Shown piece by piece: positions 1 through 10,273 of a stretch of DNA of 40,074 nt (positions within the stretch are counted from its first letter, which is position 1; each line of letters starts with the position of its first letter). Both the position numbers and the translations under genes were made by a program. This DNA comes from Sedimenticola thiotaurini (GTDB lineage Bacteria > Pseudomonadota > Gammaproteobacteria > Chromatiales > Chromatiaceae). The notes under the pieces are model-generated. The model worked only from the letters and a program-made list of their open reading frames with translations. It had not been told where the DNA came from and searched no databases. The stretch lies in NCBI GenBank assembly GCA_007713595.1, contig VMRY01000068.1:1-40074 (forward strand), in the 5' to 3' direction.

Positions 1-48
1 TTGTCAGCTTTATGCAATATGATTTAGGATTTTTTGATGAAAACGAAG

Positions 49-77
49 AAAGGGTTGAGCCTGCGCTCAACCCTTTT
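49..77 (-). terminator. Perfect hairpin between tRNA-fMet and the window edge (attenuator/terminator-like)
   Basis: A perfect 12-bp stem (49-60 pairing with 65-76) with a 4-nt loop CTGC. On the minus strand it follows tRNA-fMet and the sequence after it is only moderately T-rich (CTTCGTTTTC), so it is an imperfect intrinsic terminator. On the plus strand it ends in TTTT, so it could also act there. In many gammaproteobacteria rimP-nusA-infB follows this tRNA and has a leader hairpin; that role is inferred because the downstream gene lies outside the window. Confidence 0.55.
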
Positions 78-84
78 CTGACCG

Positions 85-132
85 AAGTGTTACCTATCTC
101 TCCGGTATAAAGTGTGACCTATGTGCTCGGTA
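85..132. repeat. Two tandem imperfect 23-bp repeats, period 25
   Basis: Units at 85-107 and 110-132 match at 18 of 23 positions and share AAGTGT.ACCTAT and CGGTA. They lie between tRNA-fMet and the hairpin at 49-77. Their role is unknown; they could be leader RNA structure or the remnant end of a mobile element. Confidence 0.5.
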
Positions 133-149
133 CACACCCTTCTTATGTT

Positions 150-226
<77 letters not shown>

Positions 227-238
227 TCTGGAGGGCAG

Positions 239-267
239 ATAATACGCAGATGAATAATGTTTTACAA
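239..267 (-). promoter_or_regulatory. Promoter of tRNA-fMet
   Basis: On the minus strand, -35 TTGTAA (262-267), a 17-bp spacer and -10 TATTAT (239-244). The expected start point is about 6 nt before the tRNA 5' end at 226, typical of tRNA promoters. It sits downstream of the nuoN terminator, so tRNA expression is independent of the nuo operon. Confidence 0.65.
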
Positions 268-340
268 CCTTTCTTTTAAAATATTTTTTCATGGTGAGAT
301 TCACTTACAGTTCAACTGGACTGCAACATTTAGAAAGGTA

Positions 341-376
341 CCCAAAAACAAAAACTCTGCCGTTTGGCAGAGTTTT
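341..376 (-). terminator. Terminator of the nuo operon
   Basis: A perfect 11-bp stem (351-361 with 366-376) and a GTTT/AAAC loop, 30 nt after the nuoN stop. On the minus strand the stem runs into TTTTGTTTTT, a typical intrinsic terminator. The symmetric A/T flanks would allow bidirectional function, but no plus-strand gene ends here. Confidence 0.8.
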
Positions 377-405
377 AATGAGTTGCACTACTTACTCTAA
401 ACGTT

Positions 406-1842
406 CTAGCTAAGTGCGGCCGCGCAGAGTGATAACAATCCTGCCGGGAACAAACCCAGGGCTAGCATAGAAAGTCCATTCACAGAAAGAGCAATGCGTG
501 TATCGATACCCGCCTCCAATGGACTGTTATCCAGCGGCTTATCGAAATACATCAATTTAACGATACGCAGATAGTAGAAGGCACCGATGATGGAGAAGAA
601 TACACCTACCAGCGCAAGCCAAGTCATATCAATACTGATGACCGCTTCAAGCACAAACATCTTGGCAAAAAAACCAACCGTAGGCGGTACGCCTGCCATG
701 GAGAACATGACCAGCAGCATCATGGCGGCAAACCAGGGGCTGCGCTCATTCAGTCCTTTGAAGTCATCCAGATTCTCAGCTTCAAATCCACGACGACTCA
801 GCAAAATAACAATACCAAATGCACCCAGTGCCATGGCGGCATAGACAATACTATAGAACATGGCGGCTGTGTAGCCTTTGGTCGTACCCGCAAGAATACC
901 AATCAGGATAAAACCAACATGCGATATAGTTGAGTAGGCCAGCATGCGCTTGATGTTGCCCTGCGCAATCGCAAACACATTACCCAGACCCATTGATAAT
1001 ATAGCCAGTATCACCAACATATACTGCCAATCGGCATGAAGCCCACCGAGCCCATCAACGAGCATGCGCATGGCCAGTGCAAAAGCAGCAATCTTAGGCG
1101 TACTACCAAGGAAGGTAACTACAGCTGTGGGTGCGCCCTGGTAGACATCGGGAACCCACATGTGAAATGGTACCGCACCAAACTTAAAGGCCAGACCAAT
1201 AACCACAAAAACCAAACCAAAAACCAGCACCATCTTATTAACATCTGGATTCGCCAGGCCTTCACCAATTGCCTGAAAACCAATCGAACCGGTTGCGCCA
1301 TAAATCATGGAGATACCGTAGAGCAACATGCCCGAGGCAAGTGCACCCAGTACAAAGTACTTCATCGCGGCTTCGGAACTCTCTGCAGAGTCACGATTAA
1401 ATGCAACCAGGGCATAAAGAGAGAGCGCCAACAGTTCAAGACCAAGATAGACCGTCAGGAAACTGTTCGCGGATACCATCACCATCATGCCGAGCACTGC
1501 AAACAGGCCCAAGACGTAATATTCACCCTTGAATAGATCTCTGTCTCGCAAATAATCCTTTGCGTAGAGGAATGCACCCGCACTGATAATAAAGATAGCG
1601 ATCTTCAGCAGGTCACTCATGCCATCACGAACAACACTACCGTCAAATATTATGCGCGTTTCGCCCGGGGAAGTTATCAGGGTAATGACCACCGCCAACA
1701 GAAGGCTAATCTGTGTCAAACCGTAACTGATTACCCGCTGCTCCTCTTTAAGAAACAGATCAACCACCAGAATCACACAGGCCGCTGTTAGGATAAAGAT
1801 CTCCGGTAAAACCGGTATCAGCATGGATGTATCAAATTGCAT
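406..1842 (-). CDS. nuoN: NADH-quinone oxidoreductase subunit N
   Basis: Membrane-arm antiporter-like subunit of respiratory complex I, which couples NADH:quinone electron transfer to proton translocation across the inner membrane. The 478-residue protein has about 13-14 hydrophobic segments. The family signature with its buried lysine and a proline-kinked helix is visible around residues 220-255 (KFGAVPFHMWVPDVYQGAPT), followed by an AYSTISHVGF stretch near residue 305. It is the last nuo gene, 31 nt after nuoM, and is followed by a strong intrinsic terminator. Length and motifs match full-length NuoN. It resembles NuoL and NuoM, but its position and sequence decide for NuoN. Confidence 0.97.
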   Translation of the reverse strand: MQFDTSMLIPVLPEIFILTAACVILVVDLFLKEEQRVISYGLTQISLLLAVVITLITSPGETRIIFDGSVVRDGMSDLLKIAIFIISAGAFLYAKDYLRDRDLFKGEYYVLGLFAVLGMMVMVSANSFLTVYLGLELLALSLYALVAFNRDSAESSEAAMKYFVLGALASGMLLYGISMIYGATGSIGFQAIGEGLANPDVNKMVLVFGLVFVVIGLAFKFGAVPFHMWVPDVYQGAPTAVVTFLGSTPKIAAFALAMRMLVDGLGGLHADWQYMLVILAILSMGLGNVFAIAQGNIKRMLAYSTISHVGFILIGILAGTTKGYTAAMFYSIVYAAMALGAFGIVILLSRRGFEAENLDDFKGLNERSPWFAAMMLLVMFSMAGVPPTVGFFAKMFVLEAVISIDMTWLALVGVFFSIIGAFYYLRIVKLMYFDKPLDNSPLEAGIDTRIALSVNGLSMLALGLFPAGLLSLCAAALS

Positions 1843-1873
1843 CGAATCTCACCAATTCCTTCAATAGGGCCGG

Positions 1874-3391
1874 TTAGGGTATTTTTGTTACAGCAATATG
1901 TTTAAGCAAGTTGGCGACTGAAGCGTCCATTACTTCGACCAGTGGTGCCGGCCAAAGCCCTAGGATGAGTACAGCAACCGCAAGAGAGCCAAGGATCAGA
2001 AATTCACGGCCACTGATATCTTGCAAAGCAGCTACTTTTTCATTGGCAACAGGGCCAAAGATAACCCGTTTCACCATCCACAACGTATACGCTGCACCAA
2101 TAATCAATGTAGTTGCGGCCAGGAAGGCGAACCAGAAATCAGCGCGGAAACTGGCCAGGATAACCATGAATTCACCGACGAAACCTGAAGTTCCTGGCAG
2201 ACCGGCATTGGACATCGCAAAGAAAACCATGAAACCTGCAAAGATTGGCATGGTGTGTACCACGCCACCGTAGTCTGCAATATTGCGACTATGAATACGG
2301 TCATACAGGACACCGACACAAAGGAACATCGCAGCTGAGATAAAGCCGTGAGACACCATCTGCACCATACCACCTTCCATACCCAAGGTAGCACCGCCAT
2401 TGGCATTGCCGTTTTGGGCAATGATAAAAACGATAAAGAATCCCAAGGTAACAAAGCCCATGTGGGCAATTGAGGAGTACGCAATCAGCTTTTTCATATC
2501 CTGCTGAACCAGCGCGACGAAACCAATATAGACCACGGCAATCAGCGACATGGTAATAATCAGCCAGTCGAGATGATTGCTGGCATCCGGGGTGATTGGC
2601 AAACTGAAACGGAGGAATCCGTAACCACCGATCTTCAACATAATAGCGGCCAGGATAACGGAACCGCCGGTAGGCGCCTCGACATGCGCATCAGGCAACC
2701 AGGTATGAACCGGCCACATGGGGACCTTAACGGCAAAGGCCATCAGGAAGGCAATAAAGATCAGAATCTGGACATCCAGCCCCATCTTCAAATCATGGAA
2801 GGCAAGAATGTCAAAACTACCCGCCTGGAAGTACATGTAGATCAGTGCAACCAGCATGAACACTGAACCAAAGAAGGTATAAAGGAAAAACTTGATTGTG
2901 GCATAAACGCGATTCGGTCCACCCCACACGCCGATGATCAGGAACATCGGTATCAACATCGCTTCCCAGTACACATAGAACAGCATGGCATCCAATGAAG
3001 AGAAGACACCTACCATAACGCCTTCCATAATCAGGAACGCCGCCATGTAATGAGAAGGTTTGTACTGAATCACTTCCCAGCCTGCGATGATGACAAAAAT
3101 CGAAATAAATGTCGTAAGGATAATCAGCGGCATAGATATACCGTCGACACCCAGGTAGTACTCGATCTTGAACAGCTCAATCCAGGGCGCTCTCTCTACA
3201 AACTGCATACTCGCCGTTGTGGAGTCGAATCCTGAATAAAGTAGCAAGCTCACAAGGAAAGTGAGGATCGCAATGATCAGTGCCGTCCAGCGCGTGGCGT
3301 TGGCGGCCTTGTCGCCACTTGCGAGCACCAGAATGCCACCAATTATTGGCAGCCAGATGGTCAAACTGAGAATGGGCCAGTCTGCTAACAT
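1874..3391 (-). CDS. nuoM: NADH-quinone oxidoreductase subunit M
   Basis: Second of the three antiporter-like membrane subunits of complex I. The 505-residue protein has about 14 predicted transmembrane helices. The proton-channel motif KVPMWPVHTWLPDAHVEAPT lies in the middle, and AYSSIAHMGF follows near residue 310. There is 19 nt between the nuoL stop and this start. Length agrees with the family (about 500) and no disruption was seen. The C-terminus ends in a short soluble tail. Confidence 0.97.
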   Translation of the reverse strand: MLADWPILSLTIWLPIIGGILVLASGDKAANATRWTALIIAILTFLVSLLLYSGFDSTTASMQFVERAPWIELFKIEYYLGVDGISMPLIILTTFISIFVIIAGWEVIQYKPSHYMAAFLIMEGVMVGVFSSLDAMLFYVYWEAMLIPMFLIIGVWGGPNRVYATIKFFLYTFFGSVFMLVALIYMYFQAGSFDILAFHDLKMGLDVQILIFIAFLMAFAVKVPMWPVHTWLPDAHVEAPTGGSVILAAIMLKIGGYGFLRFSLPITPDASNHLDWLIITMSLIAVVYIGFVALVQQDMKKLIAYSSIAHMGFVTLGFFIVFIIAQNGNANGGATLGMEGGMVQMVSHGFISAAMFLCVGVLYDRIHSRNIADYGGVVHTMPIFAGFMVFFAMSNAGLPGTSGFVGEFMVILASFRADFWFAFLAATTLIIGAAYTLWMVKRVIFGPVANEKVAALQDISGREFLILGSLAVAVLILGLWPAPLVEVMDASVANLLKHIAVTKIP

Positions 3392-3410
3392 GCGATGCGT
3401 CCTACCTAAC

Positions 3411-5399
3411 TTAAGCGATCACGAACCAGGTCAGCAAGACAAGCAGACCCAGAATCATGGCAATTGCGTAATGGAAAAGATAACCGGTTTGGATATTGCG
3501 TACCCAACCAGCGAAACGTCCGACTGAACGCGCGGAGCCATTGATGATCAGACCATCAATAAGTCCCTTGTCGCCAATGTTCCACAACAGTTGTCCGATC
3601 CCCCGACTGCCCCCGGCAAACAACGCCTGGTAGGTCTCATCAAAACCGTATTTTTTGTCCAGAATTTGGTAGATACCGACGTTTTCAAAGCGTTTCTTCC
3701 AACTCTCTGCCAACTCGGGTTTCTTGATGTAGAAGATAAAGGCAACGGCCACGCCCGATGCCGCCAGCAGCGTCGGCAGGCCAAAGATACCGTGCATAAA
3801 GAAGCCCCAGGTACCGTGAAAGCCAATCTCAGACAGCGTGTCGTGCTCAGGAAGCACAAAGATAGCGTCCTTGAACCACTCACCAAACACCATATCCCCA
3901 ACAGTGAACATACCAATAAACAGCGAGGGCACGGCCAGCAGAATGAGCGGAATGGTTACAACCCAGGGAGATTCATGCAGGTGCGCCTTGGCATGCTCAT
4001 CCCGGGGGCCTTTCCCATGGAAGACCAGGAAGTACATACGGAAACTGTAGAGCGCAGTAATGAATACACCTGATACAACTGCAAAGTAGGCATAGCCAGA
4101 TCCAGCAATAGTGGAATGATGCACAGCTTCAATAATGGCGTCTTTTGAGAAGAAACCGGAAGAACCAGGTAAACCAATCAATGCCAGCGATCCGATTAAT
4201 GAAGTTATCCAGGTGATGCGCATATACTTGCGAATACCACCCATGTTGCGGATATCCTGATCATGGTGCATACCCATAATGACTGAGCCAGCAGCCAGGA
4301 ACAGTAACGCCTTGAAGAAAGCATGGGTCATCAGATGGAATACACCAGCTGCATAGGCGGAAACACCCAGAGCAACCATCATATAACCAAGCTGTGACAG
4401 GGTTGAGTAGGCAACGACACGTTTGATGTCATTCTGAACTATGCCAATGAGCCCGGTAAACAATGCCGTAGTTGCACCTATCACCAGTACAAAAGTCAAT
4501 GCAGTTTCTGAGAGTTCATAAAGTGGTGACATACGCGCCACCATAAAGACGCCTGCAGTTACCATGGTCGCCGCGTGGATCAATGCAGAAATAGGGGTCG
4601 GACCTTCCATCGAGTCAGGCAACCACACATGCAGTGGGACTTGGGCTGATTTACCCATGGCGCCGATGAACAGGCAGATACAGATCACCGTCATCAGCGA
4701 CCAACTCGAATCACCTATCAGATTGATCTGCGTGTCAGCCAACCCCGGCGCCAGCTTAAAGACAGCCGCATAATCCAGGCTATTGGTATACATCGCTACC
4801 GCTGCAATGCCCAGTATAAAGCCGAAGTCACCAACACGATTGACCAGAAACGCCTTTAGATTAGCAAATATTGCTGTCTCGCGGACAGACCAGAAACCGA
4901 TCAAAAGATAGGAGACAAGACCAACCGCTTCCCAACCAAAGAACAGTTGAAGGAAGTTATTGGACATAACCAGCATTAGCATGGAGAAGGTGAACAGCGA
5001 AATATAGCTGAAGAAGCGCTGGTAGCTGTTGGTGCCTGCCAGACTTCCGTTCGGCCAGTTCTCTTCATCGTGCGCCATGTAACCAATGGTGTAAATGTGC
5101 ACACAGAACGAGACAAAAGTAACCACCACCATCATCATGGCGGTCAGCTGATCTACCAGAAAACCAATCTCCATCTTGATGCCGTCGCTAACCATCCAGG
5201 TATAGAGGCTATCGTTATAGATATTGGTACTGCCGTTAATAAACTGCAGTAAGACATAAACAGAGAGCAATGCAGAGAGACCAACACCACCGCTTGCTAC
5301 CCAATGGGCACCCGCACGGCCAATCTTCGACCCGAAAAAGCCGGCGATGATAGCGCCCATCAGGGGCGCCAGCACGATAAGGAGATATATCTTTTCCAT
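3411..5399 (-). CDS. nuoL: NADH-quinone oxidoreductase subunit L
   Basis: Distal antiporter-like subunit of complex I. In this family it carries the long lateral helix that runs along the membrane arm. At 662 residues it is full length, with about 16 hydrophobic segments. The channel motif KSAQVPLHVWLPDSMEGPTP lies near residues 250-270 and is followed by ALIHAATMVTAGVFM. The C-terminal part after residue 500 contains the lateral-helix region and a final hydrophobic anchor. It begins 2 nt after nuoK ends, so translational coupling is likely. Confidence 0.97.
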   Translation of the reverse strand: MEKIYLLIVLAPLMGAIIAGFFGSKIGRAGAHWVASGGVGLSALLSVYVLLQFINGSTNIYNDSLYTWMVSDGIKMEIGFLVDQLTAMMMVVVTFVSFCVHIYTIGYMAHDEENWPNGSLAGTNSYQRFFSYISLFTFSMLMLVMSNNFLQLFFGWEAVGLVSYLLIGFWSVRETAIFANLKAFLVNRVGDFGFILGIAAVAMYTNSLDYAAVFKLAPGLADTQINLIGDSSWSLMTVICICLFIGAMGKSAQVPLHVWLPDSMEGPTPISALIHAATMVTAGVFMVARMSPLYELSETALTFVLVIGATTALFTGLIGIVQNDIKRVVAYSTLSQLGYMMVALGVSAYAAGVFHLMTHAFFKALLFLAAGSVIMGMHHDQDIRNMGGIRKYMRITWITSLIGSLALIGLPGSSGFFSKDAIIEAVHHSTIAGSGYAYFAVVSGVFITALYSFRMYFLVFHGKGPRDEHAKAHLHESPWVVTIPLILLAVPSLFIGMFTVGDMVFGEWFKDAIFVLPEHDTLSEIGFHGTWGFFMHGIFGLPTLLAASGVAVAFIFYIKKPELAESWKKRFENVGIYQILDKKYGFDETYQALFAGGSRGIGQLLWNIGDKGLIDGLIINGSARSVGRFAGWVRNIQTGYLFHYAIAMILGLLVLLTWFVIA

Positions 5400-5401
5400 G
5401 C

Positions 5402-5707
5402 TTAACCCTTGAGTGTATCGAGATCTTCAACATTAATGGTACGCGTGTTCCGGAACAGCACCACAAGAATCGCCAAGCCAATGGCGGCTTCAGCAGCAGC
5501 CACAGTCAGAATGAAGAACACGAACACTTGTCCTGCCGTATCCCCATGAAAATGAGAGAAGGCGATAAAGTTCATATTCACTGCCAGTAGCATTAGCTCA
5601 ACGCACATCAATAGAATAATGACGTTTTTACGATTCAGAAAAATACCCGTAACACTGAGTGAAAACAGTATCGCGCCGAGTATGAGGTAGTCAGAAAGTG
5701 CAATCAT
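5402..5707 (-). CDS. nuoK: NADH-quinone oxidoreductase subunit K
   Basis: Small membrane subunit of complex I that carries part of the central charged axis. The 101-residue protein is the usual family length and has three hydrophobic helices. Glutamates lie within the membrane segments, in [10 protein letters not shown] (around residue 36) and [10 protein letters not shown] (around residue 72), which are the conserved proton-path glutamates. The next gene nuoL starts 2 nt downstream and nuoJ ends 11 nt upstream. Confidence 0.97.
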   Translation of the reverse strand: MIALSDYLILGAILFSLSVTGIFLNRKNVIILLMCVELMLLAVNMNFIAFSHFHGDTAGQVFVFFILTVAAAEAAIGLAILVVLFRNTRTINVEDLDTLKG

Positions 5708-5718
5708 GTCAGTTCCAA

Positions 5719-6318
5719 TCAGTCCTCAGCATCCATCTTGACCACCCGCAGACGGTCAGCCTTTTTAACCTTCACCTGCTGTGATGGATCCTGATACTTG
5801 GTTTCAGGACGTTTACGCATGGTGAGACCGATTGCAGCAATAATACCAACCAACAGAATGACAGCTGCAATTTCGAATGGGTACATATAGACGGTATAGA
5901 GTACGTTACCGAGCTCCTCGGTATTGTTGTAGCCCGGGCCCTGTGCAGCCGGCGCAGGCATTTTATCAAGCCCGAAATTAGCAGGCCCAACTACCATAAA
6001 CATCTCAATGGCCATCACTAGTGCCACCAAAGCACCGACCGGCATATACTTTATAAAGCCAGCTCTCAGCGTAGCGAGATCAATATCCAACATCATCACT
6101 ACAAACAGGAACAACACCATGACTGCACCGACATAGACGAGTATGAGTACAATCGCGAGAAACTCAGCTTCAGCCAGCAGCCAGATACCGGCACTGGAGA
6201 AAAACGCCAATACCAAAAACAGCGCCGAGTGCACCGGGTTTCGCCGGGTGATGACCATTGATGCAGCAAACACCAGAATGGCAGCGAATATATAGAAGAC
6301 AAACTTTTCGAATGTCAT
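5719..6318 (-). CDS. nuoJ: NADH-quinone oxidoreductase subunit J
   Basis: Membrane subunit of complex I lying between NuoA/H and NuoK/N. The 199-residue protein has five predicted transmembrane segments. The conserved glycine-containing helix [19 protein letters not shown] spans roughly residues 60-78; in the family this helix rotates during turnover. The charged C-terminal tail, rich in Lys and Asp ([17 protein letters not shown]), is cytoplasmic by prediction. It is slightly longer than E. coli NuoJ because of that tail. The gene lies between nuoI and nuoK. Confidence 0.96.
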   Translation of the reverse strand: MTFEKFVFYIFAAILVFAASMVITRRNPVHSALFLVLAFFSSAGIWLLAEAEFLAIVLILVYVGAVMVLFLFVVMMLDIDLATLRAGFIKYMPVGALVALVMAIEMFMVVGPANFGLDKMPAPAAQGPGYNNTEELGNVLYTVYMYPFEIAAVILLVGIIAAIGLTMRKRPETKYQDPSQQVKVKKADRLRVVKMDAED

Positions 6319-6352
6319 GGGTTAGTCCAGTTTAATATTGTAGTAATCATTA

Positions 6353-6844
6353 TTAGCGGTACTTGCCATCGGCACGAATACAAGCAGCCAGAGCGGGCTC
6401 ATGTTTATCCCCAACCTCTAGCAACTTGCTTTTAGTCATTACGGCATCGACACGATTTTCAAAGTGGTATTCGTAAATTGGTGTCTCAACAATGGCATCA
6501 ACAGGACAGGCTTCCTGACAATAGCCACAGAAGATGCACTTGAAGAGATCAATGTCGTACCTTGAAGTACGACGCGACCCATCAGGTAGCGGCGGTGAAA
6601 CCTCAATAGTGATTGCAGCCGCAGGGCATGTCGCTTCACATAATTTACAGGCGATGCAGCGTTCTTCACCATTCTCGTAACGCCTTAGTGCATGCAACCC
6701 CCTAAAACGGGGAGAGATTGGTGCATTCTCCTCGGGATATTGAACTGTAAACTTCTTCTTGAACATGTATCCGCCGGTGACCCTCAACCCTTTGAGGAGC
6801 TCCAACATGGCCAGACTTTTGATGTAATCGCTTAGCATTTTCAT
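6353..6844 (-). CDS. nuoI: NADH-quinone oxidoreductase subunit I (two [4Fe-4S])
   Basis: Ferredoxin-like peripheral subunit of complex I that holds clusters N6a and N6b and passes electrons to NuoB. The 163-residue protein has two C-x2-C-x2-C-x3-C-P motifs, with cysteines at 63, 66, 69, 73 and at 103, 106, 109, 113. The N-terminal amphipathic stretch (residues 1-30) fits the membrane-contact region. An alternative ATG two codons downstream cannot be excluded. It sits 13 nt after nuoH. Confidence 0.97.
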   Translation of the reverse strand: MKMLSDYIKSLAMLELLKGLRVTGGYMFKKKFTVQYPEENAPISPRFRGLHALRRYENGEERCIACKLCEATCPAAAITIEVSPPLPDGSRRTSRYDIDLFKCIFCGYCQEACPVDAIVETPIYEYHFENRVDAVMTKSKLLEVGDKHEPALAACIRADGKYR

Positions 6845-6857
6845 CTTTCATCCAACC

Positions 6858-7910
6858 TCAACTAAACCAGGCAAATTTATAGACGACCATCAAACCCACA
6901 ACCAGAATCCAGACAATCGTGATGGGAATGAAGACTTTCCATCCCAGACGCATGATCTGGTCATAGCGGTAGCGAGGGAATGTGGCACGGAACCAGAGGA
7001 AGAAGAAACCAGCAAACGCCGTTTTCAGGAATAACCAATGGATACCATCGCCTAACAGGAATACACCATCAACCCAGCTTGCAGGCAGTGGTGACAACCA
7101 CCCGCCCAGGAACAGCAGTGCTGTCAGGGCAGAAATCAGGATCATATTGGCGTATTCACCAAGGAAGAATACGGCAAACGGCATACCGGAATACTCGACA
7201 TGGAAACCAGCGACGATCTCTGATTCACCTTCCGCCACGTCAAATGGTGCCCGGTTGGTCTCCGCAACACCGGATATAAAATAGATTATAAACAGTGGAA
7301 AAAGCGGCAACCAGAACCAGCCAAATAGGCCAGCATCACTCTGTTGTGCTCTTACGATTTCGCCCAGATTCAGACTTCCCGCTGCGACAAGTACACCCAC
7401 CAGCGCAAAGCCCATGGCAATTTCGTAAGCGACAATCTGTGCGGCAGAGCGCATCGCACCCAGGAAGGCATACTTTGAGTTGGATGCCCAACCGGCAATA
7501 ATTACGCCGTACACACCGATAGAGGTCAGCGCCAGGATATAGAGTAGACCCGCATTCAAATCTGCCAGCACCAGACCGTCGGTGAACGGGAATACCGCCC
7601 ATGCCGCCAGGGCCGGTCCCAGCGTCAACAAAGGAGCAATCAGGAACAAGACTTTGTTAGCCTTGGTCGGGATTATAATCTCTTTGAACATCAGCTTGAC
7701 GGCATCGGCAATCGGCTGCAGCCAACCTTTGGGTCCGACACGGTTAGGACCGATACGTACCTGCATGTAGCCAATCAACTTACGTTCTGCGTAAGTAAAA
7801 TAGGCCACACAGAGCATCAGTGGTGCAACAATGACCACGATTTTGATCAGGATCTGAAGAACGATCAGGTTAGTACCGAGCCATTCCCAGAGAGCTATCA
7901 ATGAGTCCAT
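6858..7910 (-). CDS. nuoH: NADH-quinone oxidoreductase subunit H
   Basis: Membrane subunit of complex I that forms the quinone entry chamber together with NuoB and NuoD. The 350-residue protein has about eight transmembrane helices. The conserved cytoplasmic stretch [20 protein letters not shown] lies at about residues 37-56, and the family loop with [16 protein letters not shown] is near residues 227-242. These acidic loops border the quinone site in known structures. It starts 3 nt after nuoG ends. Confidence 0.97.
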   Translation of the reverse strand: MDSLIALWEWLGTNLIVLQILIKIVVIVAPLMLCVAYFTYAERKLIGYMQVRIGPNRVGPKGWLQPIADAVKLMFKEIIIPTKANKVLFLIAPLLTLGPALAAWAVFPFTDGLVLADLNAGLLYILALTSIGVYGVIIAGWASNSKYAFLGAMRSAAQIVAYEIAMGFALVGVLVAAGSLNLGEIVRAQQSDAGLFGWFWLPLFPLFIIYFISGVAETNRAPFDVAEGESEIVAGFHVEYSGMPFAVFFLGEYANMILISALTALLFLGGWLSPLPASWVDGVFLLGDGIHWLFLKTAFAGFFFLWFRATFPRYRYDQIMRLGWKVFIPITIVWILVVGLMVVYKFAWFS

Positions 7911-7913
7911 CGT

Positions 7914-10220
7914 TTAAACCTTCTCCAGGGTCACTTCACCAAATTGAGCGCCCAGTTGTTCAACACCCGCCAGACCAGCAGGAATTCTGGCGCACCCATC
8001 CGGTACATATGGATCAATAAAAATAGGCAGCTGAATCCGGCTGGTGTCTTGGATCACAACTGCATTCTCACCTTCAGCAACGCCCAGCTTGCCGGCTTCT
8101 TCAGCATTGATATAAACGCCAGCCGCAATAGCATCGTGTGTTTTTTGCAATGACCCGGCATGACGAACCAGCGGATCCAATGCATAGATAGGCACATCAC
8201 CCACGCGCTGCAGGCCCTTAACGGGAGTACGTAGATTCACATCTGCCAACACTGTATTGACAGCGTTATCCGGCGTTAAGCCAGCCATTGTTCCATTGAT
8301 TTCGGACAGCACTTCAGCTGTATCAACATAATCGAAACCCGGAACATCCAGCAGATTTCCAAGCACTCGCAGAATCTTCCAGGCGGGACGTGTATTTCCG
8401 CTTGGGGTTATAACCCCGGCAAAGGATTGCAGAGTACCCTCTGCATTAACAAAGCTGCCGGAAGTTTCTACAAATAACGCCATGGGCAACAGAACATCAG
8501 CAGCCGCTTCAAGAGTGGCGCTTCGGTAAGCGGTCAATGCCACCACAAAATCAGCCTGCTCAAATGCAGTCTCCGCTTTGACTGGATTCCAAAGATCAAA
8601 GCCGGGCTCGATCCCCATCAGGAGATAACCCTTGCGCGGCTCATCCAGCATCGCCTGTGCATCATTACCGGCAGTTGCAACAGCACCAATCAAACGGGCA
8701 CCTATGCTATTGGCCGCCTCCGGAAGATAACCAAGTTTCAGATCACAAGCCGTGGCTATGTCTGATGCCAAAGAACGTATGATGGAAAAATCTGCATGTG
8801 CCGTGGCGAGATTACCCAGCAACAGGGTGCCATTAGAGGACCCTTTAAGCTTTTCAGCTAACGCCTTATGCTGATCGGTCACTATTGCGTTATCAATCAG
8901 AGTCCCACTGGCCCCTGCCGCCTTTGCCACAGCAGCCAATTCGGTGATCATCCCGGCGGGTGTTACGACTATCTGCTGCGCAACATAATTCAGATCCAGC
9001 TCCATCGGGTTGATGAAGCTGATCTGGGCACCTTCCAGTGCAGCTTTTCTCAAACGATGCGCTAACATCGGCTGCTCTTTTCGTATGCTGCTACCGACAA
9101 CGAGCGCCCCGTCGACTGTTTCCAGCGACTCAATCGATTGACCAAGCCAAGGGAAGCGTGGCTCTTCGCCACGGAAATCGCCCTGCCGCAAGCGACTGTC
9201 AAAAGCTTCACTGCCCAGACCTTTAACCAGTTTTTGCGCTAGGTAAAGCTCTTCCAGAGTACTGCTGGGCGATACCAGCGCACCCAGATTGGAACCGACA
9301 CCCTTGAGGCTATTCACTACAGCTGACAAGGCATCGTCCCAACTTGCAGCGTGCCATTCACCATCACGCTTTAGCATCGGCGTTGTCAGGCGATCAGTGC
9401 TGTAAACCCCTTCGTAACTGAATCGATCACGGTCTGAAATCCAGCACTCATTGATTGCTTCGTTATCCTTGGGATGGACACGAATCAACTCATTGCGACG
9501 TACATGTACATGTATGTTTGAGCCAACTGAATCATGAGGTGCGATCGTGTCACGCTGAAGCATTTCCCAGGCACGCGCCTTGAATTGCGAAGGTTTGGAA
9601 GTCAACGAACCAACCGGACATACATCGATAATGTTTCCGGAAAGTTCAGAATCAACACTCTTTTCAATATAAGTGCCGATGGTCATATGCTCACCGCGAC
9701 CCGTCGCCCCCAGTTCACGTATACCGGCAATCTCGGCGCCGAATCGGACGCAGCGGGTACAGTGAATACAACGTGTCAGGTCGGTCGTGATAAGAGGTCC
9801 AATGTCTTTATCTTTGACGATTCGCTTGCCTTCAACGAAACGGGAGATATCGCTGCCGTATCCCATAGAGATATCCTGCAGCTCACACTCGCCACCCTGG
9901 TCGCATATAGGGCAATCCAATGGGTGATTGATCAGCAAAAATTCCATGGTGCCTTTTTGAGCAGCCAGGGCAATGGGTGACTTGGTAAAGACCTTCATCC
10001 CATCATTGATCGGCGTTGCACAAGCTGGCAGCGGTTTCGGAGCACGCTCCACCTCAACAAGACACATCCTGCAGTTGGCAGATACCGACAGCTTCTTGTG
10101 ATAGCAGAAACGGGGAATATCAATTCCAGCCGCATCTGTCACCTCGATCAGCATCTGACCAGGCGTGGCCTGAATCGCTTTACCGTCAATCTCGATTGTT
10201 ATCGTCTGGTCTTCAGACAT
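7914..10220 (-). CDS. nuoG: NADH-quinone oxidoreductase subunit G (Fe-S)
   Basis: Largest peripheral-arm subunit of complex I. The N-terminus is a [2Fe-2S] ferredoxin domain with C39, C50, C53 and C67. A His-liganded [4Fe-4S] site follows (H99, C103, C106, C112), then a [4Fe-4S] site with C151, C154, C157 and C201. The remaining 550 residues form the molybdopterin-oxidoreductase-like fold, which has no cofactor in this family. The extra N7-type Cys cluster found in E. coli NuoG is not seen. At 768 residues it is of the short, non-enterobacterial type. The gene is 53 nt after nuoF, the largest gap inside the peripheral-arm part of the operon. Confidence 0.97.
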   Translation of the reverse strand: MSEDQTITIEIDGKAIQATPGQMLIEVTDAAGIDIPRFCYHKKLSVSANCRMCLVEVERAPKPLPACATPINDGMKVFTKSPIALAAQKGTMEFLLINHPLDCPICDQGGECELQDISMGYGSDISRFVEGKRIVKDKDIGPLITTDLTRCIHCTRCVRFGAEIAGIRELGATGRGEHMTIGTYIEKSVDSELSGNIIDVCPVGSLTSKPSQFKARAWEMLQRDTIAPHDSVGSNIHVHVRRNELIRVHPKDNEAINECWISDRDRFSYEGVYSTDRLTTPMLKRDGEWHAASWDDALSAVVNSLKGVGSNLGALVSPSSTLEELYLAQKLVKGLGSEAFDSRLRQGDFRGEEPRFPWLGQSIESLETVDGALVVGSSIRKEQPMLAHRLRKAALEGAQISFINPMELDLNYVAQQIVVTPAGMITELAAVAKAAGASGTLIDNAIVTDQHKALAEKLKGSSNGTLLLGNLATAHADFSIIRSLASDIATACDLKLGYLPEAANSIGARLIGAVATAGNDAQAMLDEPRKGYLLMGIEPGFDLWNPVKAETAFEQADFVVALTAYRSATLEAAADVLLPMALFVETSGSFVNAEGTLQSFAGVITPSGNTRPAWKILRVLGNLLDVPGFDYVDTAEVLSEINGTMAGLTPDNAVNTVLADVNLRTPVKGLQRVGDVPIYALDPLVRHAGSLQKTHDAIAAGVYINAEEAGKLGVAEGENAVVIQDTSRIQLPIFIDPYVPDGCARIPAGLAGVEQLGAQFGEVTLEKV

Positions 10221-10273
10221 TGATTTAGTTCTCTAACCAGTAACCGTTAAAAACGTTCATGCAGGGAACGGCA

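Noticed and set aside
1036-1536. Plus-strand frame of 166 residues inside nuoN
   Set aside because: It lies wholly opposite nuoN, has no family features and has biased composition. The same holds for other antisense frames across the nuo, ftsH, carB and SMC genes.
10221-10273. A missing small gene between nuoF and nuoG
   Set aside because: The 53-nt gap has no start with ribosome site. It is simply a wider spacer in the operon.
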